Assembly (NCBI RefSeq): GCF_001486585.1
Contig: NZ_LN909045.1
Coordinates: 171,368-235,367 of the forward strand
From: Paenibacillus senegalimassiliensis
GTDB taxonomy: Bacteria > Bacillota > Bacilli > Paenibacillales > Paenibacillaceae
Length of the DNA stretch: 64,000 bases
Reading direction: 5' to 3'
The notes under the pieces were generated by a model, which had not been told where the DNA came from, ran no database searches, and saw only the letters and a list, made by a program, of their open reading frames with translations. Shown piece after piece: positions 16,746 to 26,676 of this stretch (position 1 is the first letter of the stretch; the number at the start of each line of letters is the position of its first letter). Position numbers and translations under genes: made by a program.

Positions 16746-17885
16746 ATGAATACCCGTTATGAGCCGTTATTTACGAGATTAACATTCAAATGTGGTTTAG
16801 AGCTGGACAATCGGCTCATTATGGCGCCTATGACGCACTTCTCTTCTCTTGAGGATGGAACGGCATCGGAGGCGGAGCTGGCCTACTATGCAAGACGTTC
16901 TTGCGGGTTAGGTATGATCATTACGGCCTGTGCTTATGTTGCTCCGAGCGGAAAGGGATTTTACGGCGAGCCATCGGCAGCCGACGATGACATGATAGCT
17001 TCGTTGAGCAGCATAGCCACAACGCTCAAAAGGCACGGCTCGAAGGCTATTTTGCAAATTATTCACAGCGGAAGAAGAGCGGATCCAGCCATGGTTCCAG
17101 GCGGTGAGGTGGTTGCGCCAAGTCCGGTAGCTTATGACCGGAGGGATCGGGTAGACTCCCCTGTACCGAGGGAACTGAGCGGTGATGAGGTTCAGCAGTT
17201 GATTCAGGATTATGGCGAGGCAGTTAGAAGAGCGATAAAGGCAGGCTTTGATGGCGTAGAGCTTCATGGGGCGAACGGCTACCTGCTGCAGCAATTTTTC
17301 TCCCCCCATTCCAATCGGCGTACCGATGCCTGGGGCGGAGGCGTGCAAGAGAGAATGAGCTTCCCGCTGGCAGTGGTGAGTGAAGTCGTGCGAGTTCGTC
17401 AGCAGTATGCAGATCGCCCCTTTGTACTCGGGTACCGGTTCTCCCCCGAAGAACCGGATACACCGGGAATTACTATGGATGATACGTTAAGCTTCATTGA
17501 CAGGCTGGCGGCTACGGAGCTTGATTATATCCATGCCTCTCTGGGGGACTTCTGGTCCAATCCCCGAAGAGGGGCGAAGGGATATCTTGAACGCTCACGT
17601 CTGGAAGTCATCAAGCAGCGGGTGGGGGAACGTATTCCCGTCATTGGGGTCGGATCCATATTTACGGCGGACGATGCTATGGATGCTTTGGCTACGGGAA
17701 TCGATCTTGTGGCGCTGGGTAGAGTCCTGATTATGGAGCCGGACTGGATAGATAAGGTGAAGACGGGGAAGGAAGCAGAGCTGATAACGGAGATCGATCC
17801 GGCGCTGCAGCAGGACCTGGTTATTCCTGATGGGCTATGGCATGAAATAATGAATACGCCCAACTGGTTCCCTGTCAAGAAGTAA
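16746..17885 (+). CDS. Old Yellow Enzyme-family NADH:flavin oxidoreductase
   Basis: A 379-residue TIM-barrel flavoprotein. The FMN-binding start (NRLIMAPMTHFSS), the HSGR motif after LQIIH, the substrate-binding DGVELHGANGYLLQQF segment and the VIGVGSIFTADDAMDAL phosphate loop are all present. Such enzymes reduce activated C=C bonds or act as dienoyl-CoA-like reductases. It sits between the binding protein and permease genes of one importer, so its substrate is probably the imported compound. Reduction of an unsaturated ring before hydrolysis is a plausible role. Confidence 0.88.
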   Translation: MNTRYEPLFTRLTFKCGLELDNRLIMAPMTHFSSLEDGTASEAELAYYARRSCGLGMIITACAYVAPSGKGFYGEPSAADDDMIASLSSIATTLKRHGSKAILQIIHSGRRADPAMVPGGEVVAPSPVAYDRRDRVDSPVPRELSGDEVQQLIQDYGEAVRRAIKAGFDGVELHGANGYLLQQFFSPHSNRRTDAWGGGVQERMSFPLAVVSEVVRVRQQYADRPFVLGYRFSPEEPDTPGITMDDTLSFIDRLAATELDYIHASLGDFWSNPRRGAKGYLERSRLEVIKQRVGERIPVIGVGSIFTADDAMDALATGIDLVALGRVLIMEPDWIDKVKTGKEAELITEIDPALQQDLVIPDGLWHEIMNTPNWFPVKK

Positions 17886-17936
17886 GGCGTACTCGAAGCC
17901 GCGGTATGACTAGATGAAGGAAAGGAGCAAGCAAAG

Positions 17937-18959
17937 ATGAAAGACAGTACAGCCTTGGAGCTTGGTGCGGCGAGAGAGCGGGTCGGCAAGTTCTCTTTCT
18001 CCAGCCTGTTTCATAAGAATGCCATCATTTTTGTCTGGATCGGCATCATCATTTTGTTCTCTGTTCTAATCCCCGACATCTTTCTGACATGGGGTAACTT
18101 TTCCATTATGTTTGGTTCCAAAGCGGTGCTCGTGGTGCTGGCTTTAGCGATCATGGTCCCACTTATTGCGGGCGATTACGATATGTCGGCGGCCTCTGTG
18201 CTTGTACTGTCCAGCATGATTGTAGCTATTGCAAATGTGAAGCTGGGCCTGCCTATAGGGGTATCTGTTATTTTAGGAATTCTTGCGGGGACATTGATTG
18301 GATTTATCAATGGTCTGATTATATCCAGGCTGGCTATCAATCCATTTATAGTGACGATGGGAATTGGCACTCTGTTAAACGGCGTTACACTATGGATTTC
18401 CGGCTCTATGACGATAACAGGCATAGATGCTTCCTTGCAAAAACTGGTCATTAGCGGCAGGCTATTCGGCATTTCATATGTATTCTACTACGCGCTCATA
18501 CTCTGTGTGACCTTGTTCTACTTCCTTGAGTTCACAGCGCTTGGCCGTAAGGTATTGATGGTGGGACGCGGTAGCAACGTGGCAAGACTGAGCGGCATAC
18601 GTGTTGAACGCATTCGCTTGGGCTGCTTTACGGCTTCCGGCTGCCTCTCTGCTGTAGGCGGTGTGCTGTATGCAGGAACCTTGGGCAGCGCGGATCCAAC
18701 GTCGGGCCTCAGCTTCTTGATGCTGGCGTTTGCGGCGGTATTCCTTGGCTCGACCTGTATCAAGCCGGGGAGATTCAACCCGCTCGGCTGCCTCATCGCT
18801 GTCTATTTCCTTGTTACAGGAACTACGGGGCTATCACTCATGGGAATATCCACATTTATTCAGGATATCTTCTACGGTTTGGCTCTGGTTGTGTCCGTCA
18901 TGTCCTCTGTATTTGTGAAGAAATTTCAGGAGAGGCAGAAGAGCCGCAAGCCGGCCTGA
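17937..18959 (+). CDS. ABC importer permease (RbsC/MglC-like)
   Basis: A 340-residue membrane protein with about 8-10 hydrophobic segments and the BPD_transp_2 family pattern, including GLIISRLAINPFIVTMG and GGVLYAGTLGSADPTSG. It completes the ATPase/binding-protein/permease set at 13951 and 15558. AAGGAGCAAGC precedes the ATG. Placing an oxidoreductase gene between transporter genes is unusual and supports a common pathway. Confidence 0.88.
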   Translation: MKDSTALELGAARERVGKFSFSSLFHKNAIIFVWIGIIILFSVLIPDIFLTWGNFSIMFGSKAVLVVLALAIMVPLIAGDYDMSAASVLVLSSMIVAIANVKLGLPIGVSVILGILAGTLIGFINGLIISRLAINPFIVTMGIGTLLNGVTLWISGSMTITGIDASLQKLVISGRLFGISYVFYYALILCVTLFYFLEFTALGRKVLMVGRGSNVARLSGIRVERIRLGCFTASGCLSAVGGVLYAGTLGSADPTSGLSFLMLAFAAVFLGSTCIKPGRFNPLGCLIAVYFLVTGTTGLSLMGISTFIQDIFYGLALVVSVMSSVFVKKFQERQKSRKPA

Positions 18960-19003
18960 GCATTTGGAGAAATTATACAAACTTATAGGGAGTGGCGAAC
19001 TGT

Positions 19004-21073
19004 ATGAAGCGTATTGGAGTCGATGTTGGCGGTACCTTTACCGATTTGATCTATGTAGATGGTGATACCTTTGCTGTATATAAAACATCAACAACCCCGC
19101 ATGACCCGTCCGAGGGGGTGATGGAGGGAATTAATCAGCTATGCTCTATTGTGGGCGCAGAGCGGGAGCAGATTGATGAGGTCTTTCACGGCACCACCAT
19201 CGCTACCAATATGGTGCTGGAGCGCAAGGGAGCGCGTGTCGGCCTATTGACTACTGAAGGCTTCCGTGACCTCCTGCATATTGCAAGACATAAGCGACCG
19301 TATAATTTCAGCATTATGCAGGACATTCCCTGGCAAAGCAATCCGGTGGTGCTGCGGCGGGATCGTCATGTTGTGAAGGAAAGGGTCACAGCGCCTAATG
19401 GCGAGGTGTTAACGCCGCTGGATAAAGAGGCTGCACGTCAAGCGGTACGCAAGATGAGGGCTGACGGAGTTGAAGCTATCGCTGTTTGCTTCCTGTTCTC
19501 CTTCCTGAATCCGACGCATGAGGAAGAGGTGCTGGACATCATCAAGGAGGAATTTCCAGAGGCTTATGTGTCCCTTCGTTCCGTAGTAAGTCCGCAATTT
19601 CGCGAGTATGAGTCGTTTACAACCACCAGTCTGAATTCGTATGTGGGACCCAAGACGGCAAGCTATATTGAAAATCTGGAAAAAATGCTAAAGAACTCGG
19701 GCTACAGCAGCGCTACGCTTCATCTGATGCAGTCGGGTGGCGGGGTAGCCACAGGGAAGGCGGCAGCCGCCAAGCCAGTTCATCTGTTGATGTCGGGTCC
19801 GGCTGCCGGAGTGCAGGGAGCCATCTGGGCCTCGAAGCTGACGGATCATAGCCATATCATCTCACTGGATATCGGGGGCACCTCTGCAGATATTGCCGTT
19901 ATTCCCAACCTGAAGCCGGGCATGCGCCATTTGCTGGATACCCAGGTGGGCGGCTACTCCGCTATGGTTCCAATGATTGATATTGCGACGATTGGAGCGG
20001 GTGGAGGCTCCGTAGCCTACATGGATGATGGTGGATTTTTCCGGGTAGGTCCGCGTAGTGCGGGGGCTGTTCCCGGTCCGGCTTGCTATAACCGCGGCGG
20101 AATGGAGCCGACAGTGACGGATGCTAATATTGTTCTGGGTCGCCTTGGAACGGAACTGCTCGGCGGAAGAATGACGATTCGTCCTGATTTGTCCCGCCAA
20201 GTGATCGAAGACAAGCTGGCAGTCCGACTGGGACAAAGTGTAGAGGAAAGCTCGCTTGGCATTATTGAAATTATGAATACGAATATGATTCAGGCTATTG
20301 AGAAAGAGAGTATTCGCCGGGGCCTGGATCCAAGGGACTTCGCCCTGTTTGCTTGCGGTGGGGCGGGAGCGCTGCATGCTTGCAGTGTGGCCAGGGAATT
20401 AGGGATACGTCAGGTGATTGTACCCGCCAGCCCCGGGGCCCTTTGTGCGGTAGGGCTGGTAGCAACGGATCTGCTCTATGACTTCTCCAAGACCGAAATG
20501 CAATTATCGACGAAACCGGATATTGCAAGGCTGGCCAAGGATTTTGCGCTGTTGGAGCAGGAGGCGAAGACAAGACTGCAGGAGGACAAGGTGAAGGAGG
20601 AGCAAATGAGCCTGCAGCGTATAGCGGAATGCCGTTACCTGGGTCAAGGCTATGAGCTGCGTGTTCCTGTAGAGCAAGGCGAAATTACCGAGCAGACCTT
20701 CCAGGCCATCACGACTGTATTTCATCGTACGCATCTTGAGTTCTTTGGCAAGGACTATCAGGACACCCCTGTAGAGATCGTTAATATTCGGGTGGAGGGC
20801 ATTGGGGAGATGCCCAAGCTAGAGGCGGCAACGATTCCGGCAGGCTCTGAGGACCCGTCAGAAGCCTATAAGTACTCACGTGATATTATCTTCAAGCTGG
20901 ATGGGAAAATTGACACTTACAGCTCGAAGGTGTATGACCGCTCCAAGTTGAAGGCGGGCCATCAGATTCAAGGGCCTGCGATTATTGATCAGATGGATAC
21001 GACCTTGCTTGTGGAGCCAAATTGTGTGGCAACTGTGAATCCCTATGGCATTATTCTCATTACTATTCAGTAG
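19004..21073 (+). CDS. hyuA: Hydantoinase/oxoprolinase subunit A
   Basis: A 689-residue ATP-binding subunit. The actin-like N-terminal domain begins RIGVDVGGTFTDL, with HGTTIATN near residue 60. The central hydantoinase A domain has ISLDIGGTSADIA and GAGGGSVAY, and the C-terminal SOD-like domain follows. The family includes ATP-dependent N-methylhydantoinase, 5-oxoprolinase and acetone carboxylase-like enzymes. With HyuB it would open a cyclic amide using ATP. The ATG at 19004 follows AGGGAGTGG; the longer frame from 18992 has no better signal. Confidence 0.9.
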   Translation: MKRIGVDVGGTFTDLIYVDGDTFAVYKTSTTPHDPSEGVMEGINQLCSIVGAEREQIDEVFHGTTIATNMVLERKGARVGLLTTEGFRDLLHIARHKRPYNFSIMQDIPWQSNPVVLRRDRHVVKERVTAPNGEVLTPLDKEAARQAVRKMRADGVEAIAVCFLFSFLNPTHEEEVLDIIKEEFPEAYVSLRSVVSPQFREYESFTTTSLNSYVGPKTASYIENLEKMLKNSGYSSATLHLMQSGGGVATGKAAAAKPVHLLMSGPAAGVQGAIWASKLTDHSHIISLDIGGTSADIAVIPNLKPGMRHLLDTQVGGYSAMVPMIDIATIGAGGGSVAYMDDGGFFRVGPRSAGAVPGPACYNRGGMEPTVTDANIVLGRLGTELLGGRMTIRPDLSRQVIEDKLAVRLGQSVEESSLGIIEIMNTNMIQAIEKESIRRGLDPRDFALFACGGAGALHACSVARELGIRQVIVPASPGALCAVGLVATDLLYDFSKTEMQLSTKPDIARLAKDFALLEQEAKTRLQEDKVKEEQMSLQRIAECRYLGQGYELRVPVEQGEITEQTFQAITTVFHRTHLEFFGKDYQDTPVEIVNIRVEGIGEMPKLEAATIPAGSEDPSEAYKYSRDIIFKLDGKIDTYSSKVYDRSKLKAGHQIQGPAIIDQMDTTLLVEPNCVATVNPYGIILITIQ

Positions 21074-21091
21074 GAAGGGGCATGACCAGAG

Positions 21092-22894
21092 ATGAGTGAA
21101 GCGATTGGATATATTCAAGGAACAGATATCAAGCGTGTGTCCGTGGATCCGGTAACGCTGCAAGTATTGGGCGGGGCCTTTAAAATGATTGCTCAGGAGA
21201 TGGGGATCGTATTGTATCGCATGTCCTACTCCAGCATAATCCGCGAATCTGAGGACTTGGGCGCAGGGATATGCGATGCGAAGGGCAGACAGATATGTGA
21301 AAGTGAAAATTCACCCATGCATGCAGGCTCGGTTGGTGGTTATATCCAAGGAATTTTGCAAAAGCTGGAGGGCAATATTCATGATGGTGATGTCATTATC
21401 CATAATCATCCTTACTATGGCGCATCACATACTCCGGATGTACAGATTAACATCCCGATTTTTTATGAGGGAGCGCTTATCGGATATTCGGCCATTAATG
21501 CTCATCTGGTTGACGTTGGGAACGCCGGGGCGGGTGTGGCCATAGATGCCCGTGATATTTATGCGGAGGCACGCATTTATAATGCGCTCAAGCTCTATGA
21601 GCGGGGCAAGCTGAATGAGCAGCTCTGGGATATGATTCTCGATAATGTACGAACTCCCTCAATGAATGCTAATGATATCAATGCCCTGATCGCGGCCGCG
21701 GAGCATGGCAAGAAGCGTTTTCTGGAGCTGATTGAGAAGTTTGGCCTGGAGACGGTCTTCTCTGCCTCGGAGGAGTGGATGGATTATTCCGAGAGAATGC
21801 TGCGCCGGGAAATTGCAAAGGTTCCCGACGGGGTCTATCATGCGGAGAGCTATCTCGATGATGATGGGGTTAATCTGGGCAAGCCGCTACGTGTATCGAC
21901 GACCATTACCATTCATGGCGACTCGTTAACCGTAGATTTGACCGGCTCCTCTGACGAGGTGATGACGGCCTTTAATGTACCCTTTGAGGGCAGCACACGT
22001 CCATCCATCAACACAGCGATTCATGACTTGTTCCTGGACGATGCTCTGCATTCCGAATATATTCCGCAAAATGAAGGATTGGAGCGCCCTGTCCATATCA
22101 TTGCCCCGAAAGGAAGCATATTTAACCCTAACTTTCCGCGGGCTTCCTCCGCTCGCTTCAATCAGGTCAACCGCATGGCGGACTGTATTGTGAGAGCCCT
22201 TGCTCCGGTGATGCCAGAACGCGTGAGTGCCGGCAGCTCCGCTAATATTCACTATATTGTCTATAGCGGCTTTAACGAGGAGGTCGGCGAATACTGGGTG
22301 TATGGCGAGGTTACCGAAGGCAGCTACGGCGGACGTTATGGCAAGGACGGCATAGATACGATCGATTGCCTGATTGCCAATACACGCAATGTGCCCATTG
22401 AAGAAACGGAATGGCATTTGCCCCTTCGTGTTGAGCGCTATGAGATTGCCCCTGTCGAGGCGGCAAAGGGTAAATGGCGCGGAGGAATTGGTGTTGTTCG
22501 GCAAACGCGCTTTCTGGAGAACGGGATTGTGGGCTGTGAAGGCGATCGTCATTTTAATTCCCCTCCAGGGCTGTTTGGAGGAGGAGATGGTCAGCCTGCG
22601 TCTCTGGTCAAGAACCCCGGGACCGATCAGGAGGAAGCTATGCCTTCCAAGGTATCGGCTGATTATTTCAAGGCTGGCGATGTGGTGCAGGTTATCTCTC
22701 CCTCCTCCGGGGGATATGGCAATCCGTTAGAACGCGATCCACAGCTTGTACTGCATGATGTGTTGGATGACTTCTGTTATCTGGAAAATGCGGAGGCTGA
22801 CTACGGGGTCGTAATTGATCCTGTGACGAAGCTTGTGGATGTGGAGGCTACGGCTCGGGTCAGAGCGGCAAGAATACAGGAATTTGCCAGCTAA
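21092..22894 (+). CDS. hyuB: Hydantoinase/oxoprolinase subunit B
   Basis: A 600-residue HyuB-family protein. Typical segments include DPVTLQVLGGAFKMIAQEMG at the start, HNHPYYGASHTPDV with potential metal ligands, and the C-terminal GGDGQPASLVKNPG and SPSSGGYGNPLERDP. It pairs with HyuA 18 nt upstream to form an ATP-dependent amidohydrolase of N-methylhydantoinase/5-oxoprolinase type. The exact ring substrate is not evident. Confidence 0.9.
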   Translation: MSEAIGYIQGTDIKRVSVDPVTLQVLGGAFKMIAQEMGIVLYRMSYSSIIRESEDLGAGICDAKGRQICESENSPMHAGSVGGYIQGILQKLEGNIHDGDVIIHNHPYYGASHTPDVQINIPIFYEGALIGYSAINAHLVDVGNAGAGVAIDARDIYAEARIYNALKLYERGKLNEQLWDMILDNVRTPSMNANDINALIAAAEHGKKRFLELIEKFGLETVFSASEEWMDYSERMLRREIAKVPDGVYHAESYLDDDGVNLGKPLRVSTTITIHGDSLTVDLTGSSDEVMTAFNVPFEGSTRPSINTAIHDLFLDDALHSEYIPQNEGLERPVHIIAPKGSIFNPNFPRASSARFNQVNRMADCIVRALAPVMPERVSAGSSANIHYIVYSGFNEEVGEYWVYGEVTEGSYGGRYGKDGIDTIDCLIANTRNVPIEETEWHLPLRVERYEIAPVEAAKGKWRGGIGVVRQTRFLENGIVGCEGDRHFNSPPGLFGGGDGQPASLVKNPGTDQEEAMPSKVSADYFKAGDVVQVISPSSGGYGNPLERDPQLVLHDVLDDFCYLENAEADYGVVIDPVTKLVDVEATARVRAARIQEFAS

Positions 22895-22934
22895 GAAACA
22901 TAAGTTCATCTGATATGCATCAGGAGGGAGAAGA

Positions 22935-24311
22935 ATGCAGCCAAATTTGGAGCAATTCAGTATTACCGAGTTGCATCGGCATTTCACCCGGCGGGTGGTA
23001 TCTCCACGAGAATATGGCGAGCATATGCTGGGCTTGCTGCGGCTGGAGCAGCTAAATGCCATTACGGCTATTGATGAAGAGGCGGCCCGTCTGAATGCTG
23101 AAGCCTCTGAACAACGCTATATGCGGGGCGAGCCCTTGGGGATGCTGGATGGAATCATGATTGGAATCAAGGATGTCATTGAGACGAGAGGTATTCCTAC
23201 GCGGTTCGGCTGTGAGGCATATGATGCATTTATTCCTGAGCAGGATGCCTTTGTCGTGGAGCGTCTCAAGCAGGGAGGGGCCAATATTAGCGTGAAGACC
23301 AATACCTCGCAGTTTGCCATGGGGCCTATGGGAGATGTCTCCTACCATGGACCTGTACGCAATCCGCATGATCCACTAAGAATATCAGGAGGATCTTCCT
23401 CGGGAAGTGGTTCCTCGGTGGCGGGTTATTTATGTACTGCAGCGTTAGGTACGGATTCGGGCGGTTCGATCAGGCTCCCGGCAGCCTTATGTGGTGTAGT
23501 AGGCCTTAAACCTACCTTTTCTCTGGTTAGCAACGAGGGGGTCATGCCTGTTAATGCTTCCATCGATACGGTTGGTCCGATGACGCGGTCTGTAGAGGAT
23601 AATGCCTTGGTGCTAAACAGCATTGCCGGGTACAATTCGCGCGATTGGAGAAGTGCTCCCTTGCCGGAGAGGAACTACCTGGCTGCCATCCATGATTCTA
23701 TTGCTGGCTGCCGAATTGCCTTTGCCGCCGATACATTCGATGGTCCGCTGGCTCCAGCGGTAAGAGATGCGATAGCAAGTGCCCTTCAGGCCTTTGGCCA
23801 GCTTGGGGCACGGGTGCGATCTGAACCGCTGCCCGACCTGCAGCCGTGGCGGACGGCTCATCAGTTGCTGCTGATGGCTGGTGCATATCAAGCTCATCAG
23901 CATGATCTTGAGCAGCATTCCGAGCAGATTTATGAGCAGGTACGTACTCGTTTGCTGCAAGGTCGTATTCATTCCTGTCAGTATGTTGAATATGAGCGAA
24001 GTCGCAGTGCTATGATCAGGATGTTACTGGAATGGATGGGGGATTGTGATATTGTTCTGCTGCCGACGACTCCGGCTACGGCTGCGCTGATTGGGGCCGA
24101 AGCGGTTGAGATGAATGGTGAACTGCATTCACCGCTGACGCTATATCCCACGTATACATGGATCGCCAGCTTTAGTGGACTCCCTTGTCTGTCCCTGCCG
24201 ATCGGCAAGGATGAACAGGGCTTGCCCATAGGCCTTTCACTCATGGCCCGGCCTTTCCATGAAGCTCAGCTATACAGATTTGCCAGTCAGCTTGAACGGT
24301 GTTTACAGTAA
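22935..24311 (+). CDS. Amidase-signature family hydrolase
   Basis: A 458-residue amidase. The Ser-cisSer-Lys triad is visible: Lys in IGIKDVIE (about residue 80), cis-Ser in GGSSSGSGSS and the nucleophile in LGTDSGGSIRLPAALC. GatA-like amidases of this group cleave linear amides. It lies 40 nt behind HyuB with CAGGAGGGAG as ribosome binding site, and probably hydrolyses the ring-opened product to a carboxylate and ammonia or an amine. Confidence 0.88.
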   Translation: MQPNLEQFSITELHRHFTRRVVSPREYGEHMLGLLRLEQLNAITAIDEEAARLNAEASEQRYMRGEPLGMLDGIMIGIKDVIETRGIPTRFGCEAYDAFIPEQDAFVVERLKQGGANISVKTNTSQFAMGPMGDVSYHGPVRNPHDPLRISGGSSSGSGSSVAGYLCTAALGTDSGGSIRLPAALCGVVGLKPTFSLVSNEGVMPVNASIDTVGPMTRSVEDNALVLNSIAGYNSRDWRSAPLPERNYLAAIHDSIAGCRIAFAADTFDGPLAPAVRDAIASALQAFGQLGARVRSEPLPDLQPWRTAHQLLLMAGAYQAHQHDLEQHSEQIYEQVRTRLLQGRIHSCQYVEYERSRSAMIRMLLEWMGDCDIVLLPTTPATAALIGAEAVEMNGELHSPLTLYPTYTWIASFSGLPCLSLPIGKDEQGLPIGLSLMARPFHEAQLYRFASQLERCLQ

Positions 24312-24362
24312 TGCTCCAACTCTTGGATTCCAGCAACGGTTGAAGCACTAGGAGATATGTTT

Positions 24363-25286
24363 ATGAATTCAAAATACTGGAGTTACCTGTGGCTTGCTAT
24401 GGCTGTATTCAGCTTTAGCTCCTACGAGGTGATCAGCAAGTTTGTAGAAGGGGCTGTAGATGCGACTCAATTAACCTTTATCCGCTTTTTGGTCGGGGGA
24501 CTCTTCCTGCTTCCCTTCGCGCAGTTGCATTTGAAGAAGCACTCCATACGTCTTACACGCAAAGACTGGCTAACCTTGCTTGGGCTTGGTTTTCTTAATG
24601 TGACGATCAGCATGAATTTGATACAGATTGGTCTGCAGTATACGCCGGCCAATCTGGCTGCTATCATTATTAGCTCCAATCCGGTATTCGTTGCCCTGCT
24701 GTCTTCCCTCCTGCTGAAGGAGGCGCTGACTGGCAGGAAGCTGCTCGGCCTGTTCATCGGAGTGTGCGGAGTTATCGTCGCACTTGGCAATCTGGGCGGG
24801 GGTCATCCGGGCAGTGGCTTTTACATTGGAGTAGCTATTCAAGTGGTCGGCATGCTGGCCTTTAGCTTATTTACCGTTATCGGGAAGAAAACGTCCTTGA
24901 GACTGGGCAGCATTGTGCTGAATGCTTACAGCTCTACGATAGGCAGCTTGACGATATTACCGCTGGTTCTAATGAAAGGGATCTCTCCGTTTCAACTGGA
25001 CATTAGCTTGATTTGGTGGGAAATGGCCTACATTTGTATCGGAAATACGGGAATCGCCTTTTTCTTGTATTTCAAAGCTCTGGAGAAGCTGGATACCAGC
25101 TTTGCTTCAACGACGTTCTTCTTAAAACCTATTTTGGCAGGAATATTGGCCGCTCTAATCCTGAAGGAGCCGCTCCCGCCCCAAATGCTATTAGGCATTG
25201 TATTGGTATTAGTTGGCGTTTACTTCGTGAATCAGCCTGCCTGGTTACACAAGAAAGAGAGCAAATCTATCAAAACTCTAAAGTAA
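24363..25286 (+). CDS. EamA-family (DMT superfamily) transporter
   Basis: A 307-residue membrane protein with ten hydrophobic segments in two EamA repeats, including EVISKFVEGAVDATQLTFIR and SSNPVFVALLSSLLLKEALTG. The ATG at 24363 gives better spacing to AGGAG than that at 24357. These carriers usually export amino acids or metabolites; here it could release a pathway product or take up a related compound. It belongs to the cluster by direction and spacing. Confidence 0.85.
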   Translation: MNSKYWSYLWLAMAVFSFSSYEVISKFVEGAVDATQLTFIRFLVGGLFLLPFAQLHLKKHSIRLTRKDWLTLLGLGFLNVTISMNLIQIGLQYTPANLAAIIISSNPVFVALLSSLLLKEALTGRKLLGLFIGVCGVIVALGNLGGGHPGSGFYIGVAIQVVGMLAFSLFTVIGKKTSLRLGSIVLNAYSSTIGSLTILPLVLMKGISPFQLDISLIWWEMAYICIGNTGIAFFLYFKALEKLDTSFASTTFFLKPILAGILAALILKEPLPPQMLLGIVLVLVGVYFVNQPAWLHKKESKSIKTLK

Positions 25287-25301
25287 GGATGGGGAAGGCC
25301 G

Positions 25302-25931
25302 ATGGATAAGCAGAGCATCTATCAGTTAGCGGGACTTGGAGGACGAGCAGGCTTCGGGAAGCGTGCGGCGATTGTCGTGATTGATTTTCAAAATGCCTTT
25401 GCCAGTGGAGCCTCTGCTTCAGGGACGGATATGTCGGCGGCTTGCAGGGAGACACGCAGGCTGACCGATGCGGCAAGGCCTTGGGATATCCCTGTTATTT
25501 ATACACGTGTGGGCTACAAACCCGGTGGTATTGACCTCGGAGTATGGGGGACAAAGTGTCCAAGTCTGATTCCGATCAGCCAGGGCACTTGGGAATATGA
25601 GTGGAATGAACATCTGGATGTGAGGGAGGGGGATGTTGAACTGGAGAAGCATGGTCCCTCCGCATTTTTTGGCACACATTTGGCCCCCATGCTTATCAAC
25701 AGGCAGATTGATACGGTTATATTATGTGGCTGTACGGTTGGCGGTTGCGTGTATGCGACAGCCATCGATAGTTGTTCTTACGGGTTCCGAACGATTATTG
25801 TCAAGGAAGGTGTTGCAGATCGCAGTCAGGAGGTCTTTGATTTGTTCTTGTGGAATCTGGATCAGAAATATGCGGACGTTATGGTACTTGAGGAAGTTCT
25901 TGGTCTTCTGCCGCAGAAGCAACGCGAATAG
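25302..25931 (+). CDS. Isochorismatase-fold amidohydrolase, N-carbamoylsarcosine amidase-like
   Basis: A 209-residue cysteine hydrolase. The Asp of the triad is in VVIDFQNAF, the Lys in ELEKHGPSAFFGTHL and the nucleophilic Cys in LCGCTVGGCVYATAIDS, with the preceding cis-peptide region. It resembles N-carbamoylsarcosine amidase and maleamate amidohydrolase. Next to hyuAB, the known creatinine route (N-methylhydantoin to N-carbamoylsarcosine to sarcosine) is an attractive analogy, but no creatinine deaminase is visible in the window. AAGGATGGGGAAGG precedes the ATG. Confidence 0.85.
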   Translation: MDKQSIYQLAGLGGRAGFGKRAAIVVIDFQNAFASGASASGTDMSAACRETRRLTDAARPWDIPVIYTRVGYKPGGIDLGVWGTKCPSLIPISQGTWEYEWNEHLDVREGDVELEKHGPSAFFGTHLAPMLINRQIDTVILCGCTVGGCVYATAIDSCSYGFRTIIVKEGVADRSQEVFDLFLWNLDQKYADVMVLEEVLGLLPQKQRE

Positions 25932-25967
25932 CCTGGGCAAGCCTGCGGGAGCAGGGAAAAACAAGAG

Positions 25968-26018
25968 CATGAATAGCGATGGATCCTTCACCGATGCATC
26001 CGCTAGTCATGTTTTTTT
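25968..26018 (+). terminator. Rho-independent terminator closing the hyu cluster
   Basis: An imperfect hairpin of about 18 bp (CATGAATAGCG side with CGCTAGTCATG side) and a seven-T run at 26012-26018. It lies between convergent genes. Confidence 0.65.
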
Positions 26019-26025
26019 GTTGTAT

Positions 26026-26676
26026 TTAGCGGGTTGCCTGCCGAATGTCGGGTGATGAGCGCTTTTTAAATTCACGAATGGCCTCTTCATTGGTAATGAG
26101 GAAGGAGTGGACCAGACGCTGCACGATATCTCTTGTCGTTTCAAACAAATTAAAGGAGTCCGGGTGGGTCGCCCAATGCTGGCATAGTCCCCGCGTAGAG
26201 CTGAAAATGGTCTTGGCGATATATTCCGCTGAACAGGAGTGAGTAATTTCGCCCCGGCTTTGACCATCGACTATCAGTTGTACGGCGGGATGAATGCGAT
26301 CCTGATCCAGCATAAGCAGAGCCTTCTCGGATACAAACACCTTTCTCAGAAAATCAGCGGAGTTCTGATTGAACAATTCCATACTAAAATAGCTGAAATA
26401 GCTGACAATTCGTTCGCAGCTACTGGCCTCCCTGGCCTGCTTGGCCTCGGCACTGGCAAAATAGTCCTCTACCTTGGGCATTAGCTCAAACAACAAATCA
26501 TCCTTGGATTTGAAGTAGTAATAGAAGGTGCCCACCGTAATATTGGCCGCTTTGGAGATCGTATCTACGGTAATATTATCAAACCCTTTGGACAGGATAA
26601 GTCTTTTGCCGCAAGTAATAATTTTCTTCTTCGTTGCAATAGCTTGCTTGGCCCGATTGGTTAGCTCCATGGTCAT
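26026..26676 (-). CDS. TetR/AcrR-family transcriptional regulator
   Basis: A 216-residue regulator. The HTH is ITVDTISKAANITVGTFYYYFKSKDDLLFEL (about residues 30-62). The C-terminal ligand domain is not diagnostic. The ATG at 26676 follows AAAGGAG five bases upstream; the longer frame to 26718 is not needed. It is convergent to the hyuAB cluster and is its only nearby regulator. Upstream, a TATTGT/ACAATA inverted repeat near 26740-26760 may be its own operator. Control of the catabolic cluster is inferred from position. Confidence 0.85.
   Translation of the reverse strand: MTMELTNRAKQAIATKKKIITCGKRLILSKGFDNITVDTISKAANITVGTFYYYFKSKDDLLFELMPKVEDYFASAEAKQAREASSCERIVSYFSYFSMELFNQNSADFLRKVFVSEKALLMLDQDRIHPAVQLIVDGQSRGEITHSCSAEYIAKTIFSSTRGLCQHWATHPDSFNLFETTRDIVQRLVHSFLITNEEAIREFKKRSSPDIRQATR

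Noticed and set aside
21926..22552. Antisense ORF of 208 codons within hyuB
   Set aside because: The sense strand is a convincing HyuB; the antisense frame has no recognisable domain or start signal.
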